The translations under genes and the position numbers were made by a program. From Linnemannia elongata (Eukaryota > Mortierellomycota > Mortierellomycetes > Mortierellales > Mortierellaceae), in the NCBI GenBank assembly GCA_036320915.1, contig JAXBDG010000015.1, positions 372,001 through 436,000 of the forward strand: a stretch of DNA of 64,000 nt, in the 5' to 3' direction. Under the pieces are notes generated by a model. That model saw only the letters and a program-made list of their open reading frames with translations. It had not been told where the DNA came from and made no database searches. This document shows positions 24,166 through 33,344 of this stretch, piece by piece (within the stretch, counting starts at the first letter, position 1; every line of letters begins with the position of its first letter).

Positions 24166-25911
24166 TCACTTCTTGCGAAGCAAAGACAGACGCTTGCAAA
24201 TCTCGTCGGAATCAAGTGTTAATCGACTCGAAACCAACGCCCTCACCAAAAGACCGCGGGCTGCTTCTTTGCGGCCCTGACGGAATTCTGTTACAATCTC
24301 CTCAATCACCGACGGGTTTAGACTGGTAATGTCGTCCTTAATGGTTCTCGACTGGGGCTGGAGTAATCCTGGTGCAATGGTAGGCGTGTTAGACAACAGA
24401 GGACTCGAGAAGAGTTGCTGGCGCTGTTGAATAAAAGTGAGGACCGCCTGCCGAAGTTGCTGTTCCTGCTGGGGCAGCTGAGGAAGCTGCTGCGGATTGC
24501 TCGATTGCGCTCCAGTCGAGATCAAGAAAAGAGTCGAAAAGTTCAGCATCAGCTGTGGCAGCACCATGTTGGCCAGGAAGACCATCATATACGCTGCTGC
24601 CGGGACCGCTGAAGTGCGCGTTGTTGGAGAAGAGGCCGCTGCAGAGGAGGAGAGCGTCAAGGCTTTCTTGCGACGACAACTGTGGTTGTTGTTGCAAGAA
24701 GGCCGACAGCTGATCTCCGTCCATTTCTGCGAAGCTGCACTCTGATCCGACAACGAACGGGCTTCCCTGTTCGGACTCTGCTTGCTCGTCATCGAGGTCT
24801 TCATCGTCATCGAATAGACTCGTCGGGGTTTGTTGTTGGTGGTGGAAATCGTGGTGTGAGGGTTCCTCTGGGTTGGAGCCAGCTTCTGCTGCGGAGAGTT
24901 GGTCAAGGTGTCCGTTTCACGGGACCTCTTGTCCTTCTTTGCCAGTACTGCAGACTATTAGTTGAGGGTCATAAGCAAGGCGTATCTGTTAGTGATGCTT
25001 GAACCGGTTGGAATGTGATGGATGGATACGAGGTGGCAATGGATGGGTATGAGTGTAGCCATGGAACAAAGAAGACAGTGGATGGATATGTAGGCATTGG
25101 ACAGCGAGGACAATGGATGGATGATGTAGTGGACAACGATAGTTACCTGGCAAAAGCCGACTCCGGGTTGGTTGTTGGTGTTGTGCTTTACGGATGGGGA
25201 CGACGAAGCCAATTGTTGCTGCATCTGTGCGAACTGTGCGGTGAGGGCCTCGAGCCTTTGGTGGAGTGAGAGGTTGTCAGACTCGACGGTCTTGAGACGC
25301 TTGAGCAGTTGACAATTCTCCTCCTGAAGGGTCTCGTTCGAGGCCTCGATCTCGGCGACGTACTTGCGCTTCTTGTCTCTTGATTCCTGGGCTGCTGCGC
25401 GGTTGCGCAACACTCGCTCGCGGGCCTTTGCCTCCTTGTCGGCAGGGTCAGCTGCCGATCTCTTGCGACTGCTGCTACTGGTAGTGGTGCTGGTGGCAGT
25501 CGAAGAGGTAGAAGTCCTACGGGAGGACTTCTTGGTGGAGGAGGAAGGGACCTCGAGGTGGGAGAGGAGGGGCGACTCGAGCTTAAGGACCATTGGGCTG
25601 ATCGAGGGCGAAGCAGTCCAGGATGTTGAAGAGGAAGTAGCGAGGATGCTGGGGTCGGAGAGGAGGAGGTCGGTTGCACTGTTGTTCTGGCTGTTCGAAG
25701 AAGTGGTTGAAGGGGTAGTATCCATGAGTTGTGCAAGGATATCGATATCGAGATGCAATGAAGTAGTAGGGGTGGTTGCAGAGGGGGTTGTCGCGGATGC
25801 CAGGCTGTCCAGGTCTGCGTTGGACAGCACTTCGCTGTCAAAGGGAGCATCAGCAGAAGAGGCATGGGCCATCATGTGTGGCAATGTTGGAAGCTTAGTT
25901 GTCGAGAACAT
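24166..25911 (-). CDS. HAC1: HAC1/XBP1-type bZIP transcription factor of the unfolded protein response
   Basis: Exon 1 is 25911-25147 and exon 2 starts at 24954 after a 192-nt GT-AG intron (phase 0). The unspliced form is 517 residues, ending at 24166. Residues 161-183 form the basic region; ERVLRNRAAAQESRDKKR is close to yeast Hac1 and XBP1 (N-x-x-A-A-Q-x-S/A-R). A zipper follows with L195, L202, V209, L216 and L223. After residue 255 two long frames overlap. The annotated frame holds a hydrophobic stretch and a charged C-terminus. The other, entered if 59 nt (24950-24892) are removed, encodes acidic activation-type sequence (LFDDDEDLDDE, FDSFLDLDW) and stops at 24389, giving 423 residues. 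This is the arrangement of an Ire1-spliced UPR factor. The family call from the bZIP is strong; the Ire1 splice is a prediction. Confidence 0.87.
24511..24600 (-). other. Hydrophobic segment in the unspliced HAC1 frame
   Basis: In the unspliced frame these codons read about 30 mostly hydrophobic residues (AAAYMMVFLANMVLPQL, then LNFSTLFLIS). In the predicted spliced frame the same DNA gives acidic activation-type sequence. It recalls hydrophobic region HR2 of unspliced XBP1, which brings its mRNA to the ER membrane; that function here is inference. Confidence 0.5.
24892..24950 (-). other. Predicted Ire1-type (unconventional) intron of HAC1, 59 nt
   Basis: Bounded by CTG/CAGT (cut 24951/24950) and CCG/CAGC (cut 24892/24891), both matching the 7-nt Ire1 loop CNG/CNGN. 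Loop 1 (24953-24947) is closed by arms TTTGCCAGT and ACTGGCAAA once the spliceosomal intron is gone. Loop 2 (24894-24888) is closed by TCT/AGA, with an outer CCA/TGG. Removing 59 nt (2 modulo 3) moves the frame into the acidic activation domain. A 62-nt variant ending at the next overlapping CAG/CAGA gives the same frame. Confidence 0.72.
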
Positions 25912-27231
25912 GATGGCCCGGACAGAGGTACGAGGTTATGAAAGGTTTATATACAGAAAGGGTAGGGTGGGGTGGGAGGAGGTGCTTGATACGTGTCAAG
26001 AAGAGAGCGAGTTGCAAGAAGAAGAAGAAGAGAGAGTGTCGTGGCAGAAGGAGAAAGGTTCAACGAGTTGAAGAGAAGTAGAGAGAAAAAGAAGGAAAGG
26101 GTGGGGAGATGGGCTTTCTTTATGGGGAGATGCGCAATTACGGGGCGTAAGCAAGACTGGTTGTGGTGGATATGAAAATGTTTTGCAACGTGTTCGATTG
26201 TCAGCCTGTGGCTATTATTGCCAGCGCCAAGACAATTCTTTTTCGCTTTTCCTTCGTTCCCTTCCAAAGAGAACACAGAGAGCACCCCCCTCTCTCTCTC
26301 TATCTCTCTCTTGCTCTGTTCAATTTATGCCTGTGCCCTGTTCGTCTGACACAAACCGGAATCGAATTTTGAACATTGCGCCATTGGCCATATGAAATCA
26401 ACCTTGACTTGACTTCGCCATATCTGTTTATCCCTCCTTTCACACTCACTACTCACACTACGATCATATTCCTACCACTCGCACGACCCCATCTCGTACA
26501 CCATTACACTGCAAAACGCAGCTCCTATCTCATAACCCAATCACTCCTGGCACTATTATTTGCCTTGCTTCTAGACCCTCCCCTCCCCCCTCTCAATTGC
26601 TCCCTACTTCCACAACACCAAAATGAAAAAAAAGCAACAAAAACCAATTTGCCACTGCACTTTAGTTGAGAAGGGGGCCGCCGAAAATAAATAATTTTTG
26701 GGCAAAAGAGTCGACAGCCGGAATCAAGGTTGCTCCGCCTCCAATCTTTGCTCCCAATTGCCCTTTATCTCTTTGTCCTTTACATTATGACATCGTTTGT
26801 TTGTTTGTGTCCAGAAACACAGCCCACAGAACAATAAACCTTGTCTACGTGGCCCCAATCGACCATTTGCGATTAACAATTGTTACAGCTCTTGCAGTCA
26901 TGTACTTTTATGCTCGCAGATACCGTCGTCGTACTTCGCCATCCCTCACGCACACTCACACACGGCGTCTCAAATAGCAGCAATAATCGACATCAGAGAC
27001 CAAAAAGAACACATGGGCTGAGTAAACAAGGTTGGGATGATATGAACGCTTTGGAATTTGCATGCTAAGATTATGGTGTCTACGATGTGTAGGCTAGATA
27101 AGTAGGAAATGGTAGGAATATTGTGCTTTGCCTAGGTAAAGAGACAATACTGAAAGAGACTAACTGCCTTGACAGAGGAAAGTGACGAAGGGAGAACATC
27201 TCGAGGGGAAAGAAGATGAAAAAGTACATCT
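25912..27231. other. Intergenic: HAC1 upstream region
   Basis: No gene recognised. GA-rich near HAC1, then mixed sequence with a CT patch (26290-26312). Includes the 3' flank of the GPI-protein gene. Confidence 0.5.
25946..25953 (-). promoter_or_regulatory. TATA-like element, HAC1
   Basis: TATATAAA on the minus strand, 35 nt before the HAC1 ATG. If it is used, the 5' leader would be very short. Confidence 0.4.
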
Positions 27232-27792
27232 TTAAAGAAGCATAGCAAGAGCGGCACCACCTGCAACAACAGCTCCAACACTACTAACCGCCAAACTAGC
27301 AGCGCCACTGCCAGCAGTACGCGTAGGAGCACCAGCACCACCACTGGCAGGAGACGAAGGAGCCGCACCCTCCCCACCACTACCCGCTCCACCGCTACCG
27401 CTATTACCGGGAGTAGTAACATTAAACCGGCCGGAATACGCATTATTAGGGGCCAACAGGAATTGCAACGCATAAACACCAGGCTTGGTATCGGCAGGGA
27501 CGGTCCAGACGAGGTTTCCGACGGATTTGGTACAATCGATAGTACCAACCTTCTTGACAAAGAAGGCGTTGTTGATGTTGTTCGAGTCCATGAAATCGAC
27601 TTCGGTTGCGTTGGGGGTTGCGGAGACGAGGGTTGAGGGGGAGGTACAGGCCATGGTCCAGGAAAAGGTTTGGTTGGTGCCAGCTTCGTATGTGATGCCG
27701 TCACCTACGGGCTGTGTGAACGAGATGTGGGTCAGACCTTGGGCGGATGCCATAGTGGCGATGGTTGCCAGTGCGAGAATTGACTTGATCAT
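27232..27792 (-). CDS. Small GPI-anchored cell-surface protein, Kre9/Knh1-like domain
   Basis: Single exon, 186 residues from the ATG at 27792. A signal peptide is obvious (MIKSILALATIATMASA, cut before QG). The mature domain starts with ISFTQPVGDGITYEAGTNQ followed by FSWTMAC, the pattern of the Ig-like Kre9/KNH N-terminal domain in fungal wall proteins, and ends with PGVYALQFLLAPNNAYSGRF. Then comes a Gly/Ser/Ala/Pro linker and a hydrophobic C-terminus with a small-residue omega region, as for GPI addition. N-x-T sites (NQT, NAT, NVT) suggest glycosylation. Likely located at the plasma membrane or wall, with a role in beta-glucan organisation by family analogy. The longer in-frame upstream extension is non-coding-like and breaks the signal peptide, so I reject it. 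Confidence 0.83.
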   Translation of the reverse strand: MIKSILALATIATMASAQGLTHISFTQPVGDGITYEAGTNQTFSWTMACTSPSTLVSATPNATEVDFMDSNNINNAFFVKKVGTIDCTKSVGNLVWTVPADTKPGVYALQFLLAPNNAYSGRFNVTTPGNSGSGGAGSGGEGAAPSSPASGGAGAPTRTAGSGAASLAVSSVGAVVAGGAALAMLL

Positions 27793-29143
27793 TGTTGTGT
27801 TATGTGTGAGGGAGGGTGGAAAAAGGGAGTGGAGTGGCAAGAAGGGTAAGGATGTGTGGTAGGGAAAAGGATCCTGTAATCGCTGGGGTTTGAAGGGTGA
27901 AGGACTTGAACGAAAGCAAAGATGAAGAAGAGAAAAAAGAAAAAAAACGGAGCCGGCATGGGTTGGTGAAGCTATTGAAATACCCATCCCCAGGACATCT
28001 CGGGGTTGAACATCATGGATCAGGATAACGTACATCCTGAGCATGCTGTCTTCGTGAGTGTGGGTATGGCATCTATTTCTTTCGTCTCATAGAGAACCCA
28101 TTAGATTAGGTACTTTGTCATGGTCTGCAGCACCGTATGCAAGTTGCACAAGGACACAGCCGTTGTATATCATGGCACAATAACTGCGTATTCATAGGCC
28201 AGAACTATACGTGTGCCTCTAATACTTAAACCACAGCAAATAAAGGGCTTATTTTTGGTTTCTTTGATCCAAGGGGGTGAGGAGTTCAAGGAGAGGGTGA
28301 CACTCGTTCAAAGTAATATATAACGAGGGGAGAGGAAACAGAAATATTGAAAAAAGAAGCGAGAAAAAAAAGGGAGAGGAGAGGGGGCACCAAGAGTGGA
28401 GGCGGGGATGGACCTGTAGTGAAGAAGAAGGCCGTATTCAATTCAAGGTGCCACCTTTTCTCGTCTCATATTGTAGGCATAAGAGCCAAAGCAGGAGAGA
28501 AAAAAAAAGAAAGAAAGAGGCAGAAAAGAGAAATTAGGAGCCTCAGGAGAAGAGGAGAAAAAAGAAAAGAAAAAAGAAAGGGAGGCAATTGTGCAGCGCG
28601 ATAGCAAAAGAGGAGAGTGGAGGGAGCGTGTGTGAGTGTGTGTGAGTGAAAGAGAACGCGTGTGTTGCGATAAGTCCTTTTTTATCATCTCTTCTTCATG
28701 GTGTCCAGCTAGGAATGGTGCAGCAAAAAAAAATATTGCTTATGCCTTGAACAAAAACCAGCAACTTGCATCCCTAAGGGATTCCTTCTTGTTTGAATCC
28801 TTTAGTTAGTACCCTCGCTGGGGCATCAGTCCCATGGCGCCTTACGCACGATTGAGGGAGATTGAGGGAGAAAACAGAGGGAGAAGAGGCCACAAGATTA
28901 AAAAAAAAAAAGGGCGAGACAGCAAAACGTAGCAGTGAAGGGTATCTTCGGCATGGCGGCCTGTGTGAGCTAGGAGGAGAAGGAGACGGGGACCAGAGTT
29001 GATTCGAAAGGAGTGTCCATTAGCTATGATAACATGTCCTTCGCGCTGGAAACAATACACAAGTCAAATAGACAGCTACGATAGTGAATGTTGAAGAGTG
29101 AATGGTATTGTATTTATTGCAGTCGCGATAAGAGAGAGACTAT
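27793..29143. other. Intergenic spacer, purine-rich in part
   Basis: Upstream region of the GPI-protein gene and 3' flank of the MAPR gene. A strongly A/G-rich block lies at 28340-28640. No coding exon recognised. Confidence 0.5.
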
Positions 29144-30127
29144 CTAAGAGGATGGCTTGGCAGCAACGGGCTGACGGCAATCTTCAGGGATGGGCGAGGC
29201 GGGGTCTATGGGGTCGAGGATGACAGTGCCGACCTTGAAGTACTTTTGATGGTTCCTGTAAAAACTGGCCCACCCGTCAATATCCTAATGTTTGTATGTC
29301 ATGATTCAGCACATCGTGTGTGTGTGACAGAAATTGATCTGTTAGAAACTTTACAAGCTTCACATCCACACTCAATTGAGCACCATCCATATCCCCCTCA
29401 CTCTCTCACTCTCAAAGCACACTAGATCCACAACCCCAAAATGAGTGAACAAAAGAAGACGACGAAGACAAACATACCGCTAGTTGTTGTTTAGTAAGGC
29501 CACGGAGATCATGCGTCAGATGGGTCTGGAAACAGCCCGTGGTATAAGCACGCGATGCATCCTTACCCGAGAAGAAGCCATACCCACCCCCCTTGGAGTA
29601 ATAAGGTCGTCCGGCGGTCACGTCAAAGACCTCACCCTTGATGGCCAGATAAATCTTCTTTGTCGGATCCGATCCGTCGTATTGCTGCAATTCCTTTTGT
29701 GTGAATACCAATTCCTTTGGCTACAATGGTTGTACAAGGATAAAGGTAAAAATAGGTGTTAGAAGAAACACAATGCCCCTCAGTCGCGAGAAATGAACAG
29801 AGTTCATTGTCCATGCTTCCATGTCAATTTGCTTTGAGCTGAGTGAGTTTTTTTTTTTCGTACAGGGAACCAGTGGCGCAAGTTGGTGTATTTTCCTTTG
29901 TAGCCCCAGAGCCAGGTGTCGGTGACGAGGTAGGAGGCCAGGAAGAAGAAGAGGACCGAGAGGCATAACCCCTGAAGAACAGACTGCTTCCAGGACGAGG
30001 TGTTTGCTGCCGGTCTTGTCTTCTTGGATGAATGTCGACTGGTTCCATTAGCCTGGGGGTCGTTATGCTGGACGTTGTCGACGCGATTCTTTGTGTGCCG
30101 CTGCTTGACCGCCTTTTGTTGGTCCAT
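29144..30127 (-). CDS. Membrane-anchored MAPR/cytochrome b5-like heme-binding protein (neuferricin/PGRMC type)
   Basis: Exons 30127-29864, 29720-29478 and 29284-29144 join in phase 0 to 215 residues. The N-terminus is basic and disordered, followed by one membrane helix (about residues 48-70, VLQGLCLSVLFFFLASYLV). The domain then runs FTQKELQQYDGSDPTKKIYLA, GEVFDVTAGRPYYSKGGGYGFFSGKDASRAYTTG and THDLRGL, ending DGWASFYRNHQKYFKVGTV. This is the MAPR family pattern: the two histidine heme ligands of classical cytochrome b5 are absent and tyrosines of the YYxxGGxYxxFxGxDAS segment are expected to bind heme. Relatives (PGRMC1, Dap1, neuferricin) act at the ER with P450 and sterol enzymes. The GCFQTHLTHDLRG stretch and C-terminal tail favour the neuferricin branch. 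Substrate or partner is not evident. Confidence 0.88.
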
Positions 30128-31250
30128 TGTTGTTGTTGCTGTTGATGTTGATGGTAGGGGTGGGTTAAAAAGGGTAGCAGAAGGGTGAATCGCAGTTTCG
30201 GACTTTTCTCTTTCAAGTCAATGAACCATTGGCCTACACGTGACACCTTCAAGGGGTTTCATTTTGCATGTCGAAAAAGTTGATATGTTACACCCCAAGG
30301 ACCTGCATGCTTTGGTTGCCAATCCATCCCCTCCCTCCCTCGCCTCTCATTTGCCTTTCTCTTCTTTATTCCTTTCGACTCCTATTTGCATCTCGAAAAG
30401 ACCGTTTCCCTGGTTGTTCGTCCCCCTCTGTAGTTTACTAGGACTGCCTCCACCAAAGGGTGTCCATTTGAGTTGCAAGAGTAATAAAAGACTGGTTGTG
30501 GCCTCGACATTCTTTTTTTTACGACAATCGTTTTTTATTATTGATCAAAATATGCCTGGTCCTTAAATGACACTGACACAGTGATCAGTGATGATGCCTG
30601 AAATGAAGATCAAGACACCCAGCAGGGAGCGATGGCGCCTGGATGAGGTTCGACATTCTATTGACCGACGACCATCCTTTGCATGAGAAAAGACGACCAC
30701 CACGTATGGTGTGTCCGGTGTACCAAGAACTGCCCTCTTATGTATTTCCAAATGAAGATACCGTGCAAAACGAGACACAAAAAGAGAGTACATATCAATC
30801 ATCCTGAACAGAATTATCACCTCACCTCTTTGATAGCAATGCCCTTTCGCCTCGACCGCCAATTGATGATTTTAAACTTTTAACTACCTTATGAAGCTTG
30901 CCGAAGGACCTCCAGTTGCCATACATGCAGGGTGCAATGTTAATGCGTGTGCTTTGTTAGCGTTGTGGAGGTAAACCATGATCATCATCAAAAAGACGCC
31001 ACCAAAATGTTATCAACGACTCTGTTGGGGTGACTGCGAAACGCGATAGGTGTGTTCACAAATAAAAGGGCAGGCCAAGAGGAGACTCTCACTCTTCAAC
31101 GCACTCTTTTTCTCAAGAACACAGCACAGACAAGCAAATCGCGCGACAATCTTCTGCAAAGGAACAACAGCAAAACATCAATCATCATCTCAAAGAAACA
31201 TTACTCCAACCAAGCAAACTCACGCGCCTATACCCCATACCCTCAACGGA
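30128..31250. other. Divergent intergenic region between MAPR gene and NUF2
   Basis: Shared upstream region of two divergent genes. A/C-rich leader before NUF2 from about 31110. No coding exon recognised. Confidence 0.5.
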
Positions 31251-33181
31251 ATGAACAACTTTCGCAAATCAATATCTGGTAGACCAGGATCCAACATCCC
31301 TCGACCTTCAAGCGCCATCTCCAGCAGCAGTAACCTCAACCCTGGCGGCGGCGGAGGCGGTAGTGGAGGCGGAGGCGGTGGTATGCTTCACTCAACCCGC
31401 AATGTCCAAGAGACCTACCATTTCCCGCCCCTGAAACCTCAAGCCATTGTCTCGTGCATGGCAGATGTCCAGGTCCCTTGTACGGAAGATGACCTTGCGA
31501 GGCCGACGCCTCAAAAGGTTATGGTTGTTTATGAGGCCTTTATGGATGTTGCTACGGGATGTGTCAGGGATGATTGTTATTTGGATGATATTCAGGAGAT
31601 GAAGATTGTTCAGCACCCTGTAGGTTTTTTTTGGAGCTATTGCTTTTTCAGGGCTACGATTTAGGAGGTAGTTGTGGAACAATCGTCGATGACAGGAAAG
31701 CTTACCGCGTGTCGCCTTTTTTTTTTTTGTTTTTTTTGCTTCTTGTATAGGACTTTGTGGTGGATGGCGTTAGGTTTTACATCTTTCTCCAACAACTGTA
31801 CGTTCAAAAAGTCACCCACAGGACCAACCTGCTATCATCGGCACCGAGAATCCATTAACAATCATGCCCTAATTAATTAATCCTTCTTTTCCTTATCCTC
31901 AATTTCAACAGGGCGAGCATGATGCATGACGTAGGAGTGTACGACTTTACATCAAGGGACTTGACAAAACCCGAGGCAGATCGAGTCCGACGGATCCTGA
32001 GTGCCGTCATCAATTTCGCAAAGTTCCGAGAAGATAGACAGCCAGCGTTCTTTCAGGAGATGCAAAATACGGACGAGGTCATTGATATGATTGTCGACCG
32101 GGAGAAGGAATACGAGCAAATGACCCAGGAACTCGAAAACCTCAAGTAAGTTTCTTCTTTTGCTTTTTTTTTTTTTACTTTGGATATTTGCTTTTCTAAA
32201 TTGGGCAGTTACACCGTATTAGTCTTTGTGTTTACTAACGACAGTCATCTTAATTTATAGGCAGAGAAGAATTGCTCAGGAGCCACGGGTGGAGGAACTA
32301 AAGGTTATCAACCAAAACTTGGCCTCGGAGATGGAGGTGTACAAGAAGAAGGAAGTTGAGACCACACATCTGAAGGACGAAGTCACCAAGGAGAGATCAT
32401 TACTTGTCGAGCGCAACGTAAGGACACCCTTCTCGCTTTTGTATATATTTACTTTGCTTTTACTGCCAATATTTTTCGGGACTCTTACAATGTTTTTTTT
32501 TTTTTGCGACATTCAAAAATATCGAACACCCAATAGAGAGAGTTGAATGCGGCGATTGAAAAGTCAACCAAGGAACTGGACGTCCTGCAGGCACAACGGG
32601 TCCACGTCCCAGAGACCTTAGAACAAGACCTCGTCCAAATCCCCGAATCTCTCATCTCGCTCAACGCTCAAATCGAACAATACCGCAGACAAGTCCAGAC
32701 TAAATACTCCTCTGTCGAACGCATCGAATCCGTCCCCCGAGAACTCTATGCGATCCGGGAAATGATGGCCGTCACTCTCTCACTTCTCGAAAAGTACCAC
32801 CAAGGAGCGGACGAACTGGAGGCGTTAAAATCGACGATTGAGAACCGGAAACTGACGGATATGACGCTATCGTCGAAACTGGAACAGACAGAGCGGTTGA
32901 CCAGGAATTTGGAGGAGAAGAATCGGGTGTTGAGGGAGACTATGCAGCAGAAGCGGGATCAGCATGAGGCCGAGGTGTTGAGTCAGGATAAAGCCTTGGC
33001 GGAGGCCGAGGCGAGGTTGTTGGAGAGTCGAAGGTTGGTTGAGGAGAGACGGAAGAAGCAGGCAGAGATTTGGCAGAGGGAGGAGAAGTATGCGCAGGAA
33101 GTTACGGCCCAGATGGAGAATTTGAAGCATCAGTTTGAATGCTACTCTACCGAGATTGTCCAGGCTCTGCGGATCAATTAG
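31251..33181 (+). CDS. NUF2: Kinetochore protein NUF2
   Basis: Subunit of the NDC80 complex, which couples kinetochores to spindle microtubules. Five exons (31251-31619, 31751-31797, 31912-32145, 32261-32417, 32537-33181) join in phase to 483 residues, close to yeast and animal Nuf2. The N-terminal calponin-homology domain (about residues 58-190) shows FPPLKPQAIVSCMADVQVP, EDDLARPTPQKV and VYDFTSRDLTKPEADR, followed by the NFAKFREDR signature. The rest is coiled coil (about 205-480). A poly-Gly tract (GGGGGGSGGGGGG, residues 32-44) precedes the CH domain and is unusual. The 47-nt second exon is needed to complete the CH domain (DFVVDGVRFYIFLQQL). Transcription converges with the repeat-protein gene 163 bp downstream. 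Confidence 0.94.
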
Positions 33182-33243
33182 TCGAAGAGAATGCCATGGT
33201 TATTACAAGCGACAAAACAGCAAGCAAGTAACAGGAGCGGCAT

Positions 33244-33249
33244 AATAAA
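33244..33249 (+). terminator. Poly(A) signal AATAAA, NUF2
   Basis: AATAAA 62 nt after the NUF2 stop. Confidence 0.55.
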
Positions 33250-33286
33250 CTTGGCATGCTCGTGTTTTAATTGACAATTCTTATTA

Positions 33287-33292
33287 TTTATT
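33287..33292 (-). terminator. Poly(A) signal AATAAA, repeat-protein gene
   Basis: AATAAA on the minus strand 52 nt after the stop at 33345, only 38 bp from the NUF2 signal on the opposite strand. Confidence 0.5.
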
Positions 33293-33344
33293 CACGGACA
33301 ATACGTATTTGTTTACGTAAAAGATGAAGAGTAACAAAAAAAAA

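Noticed and set aside
24552..24591. Possible 40-nt GT-AG intron in HAC1 exon 2 that would move the acidic frame back to the C-terminal frame
   Set aside because: Too short for the spliceosome here and the result loses the continuity of the activation-like sequence.
24941..24954. Spliceosomal acceptor at CTGCAG (24948) or AACAG (24987) for the HAC1 intron
   Set aside because: Both lead to a stop within about 25 codons; only the TAG acceptor at 24955 keeps the long frame and completes the 9-bp stem.
27793..28044. 84-residue upstream extension of the GPI-anchored protein
   Set aside because: Would bury the signal peptide; sequence is leader-like and the ATG at 27792 gives a perfect secretion signal.
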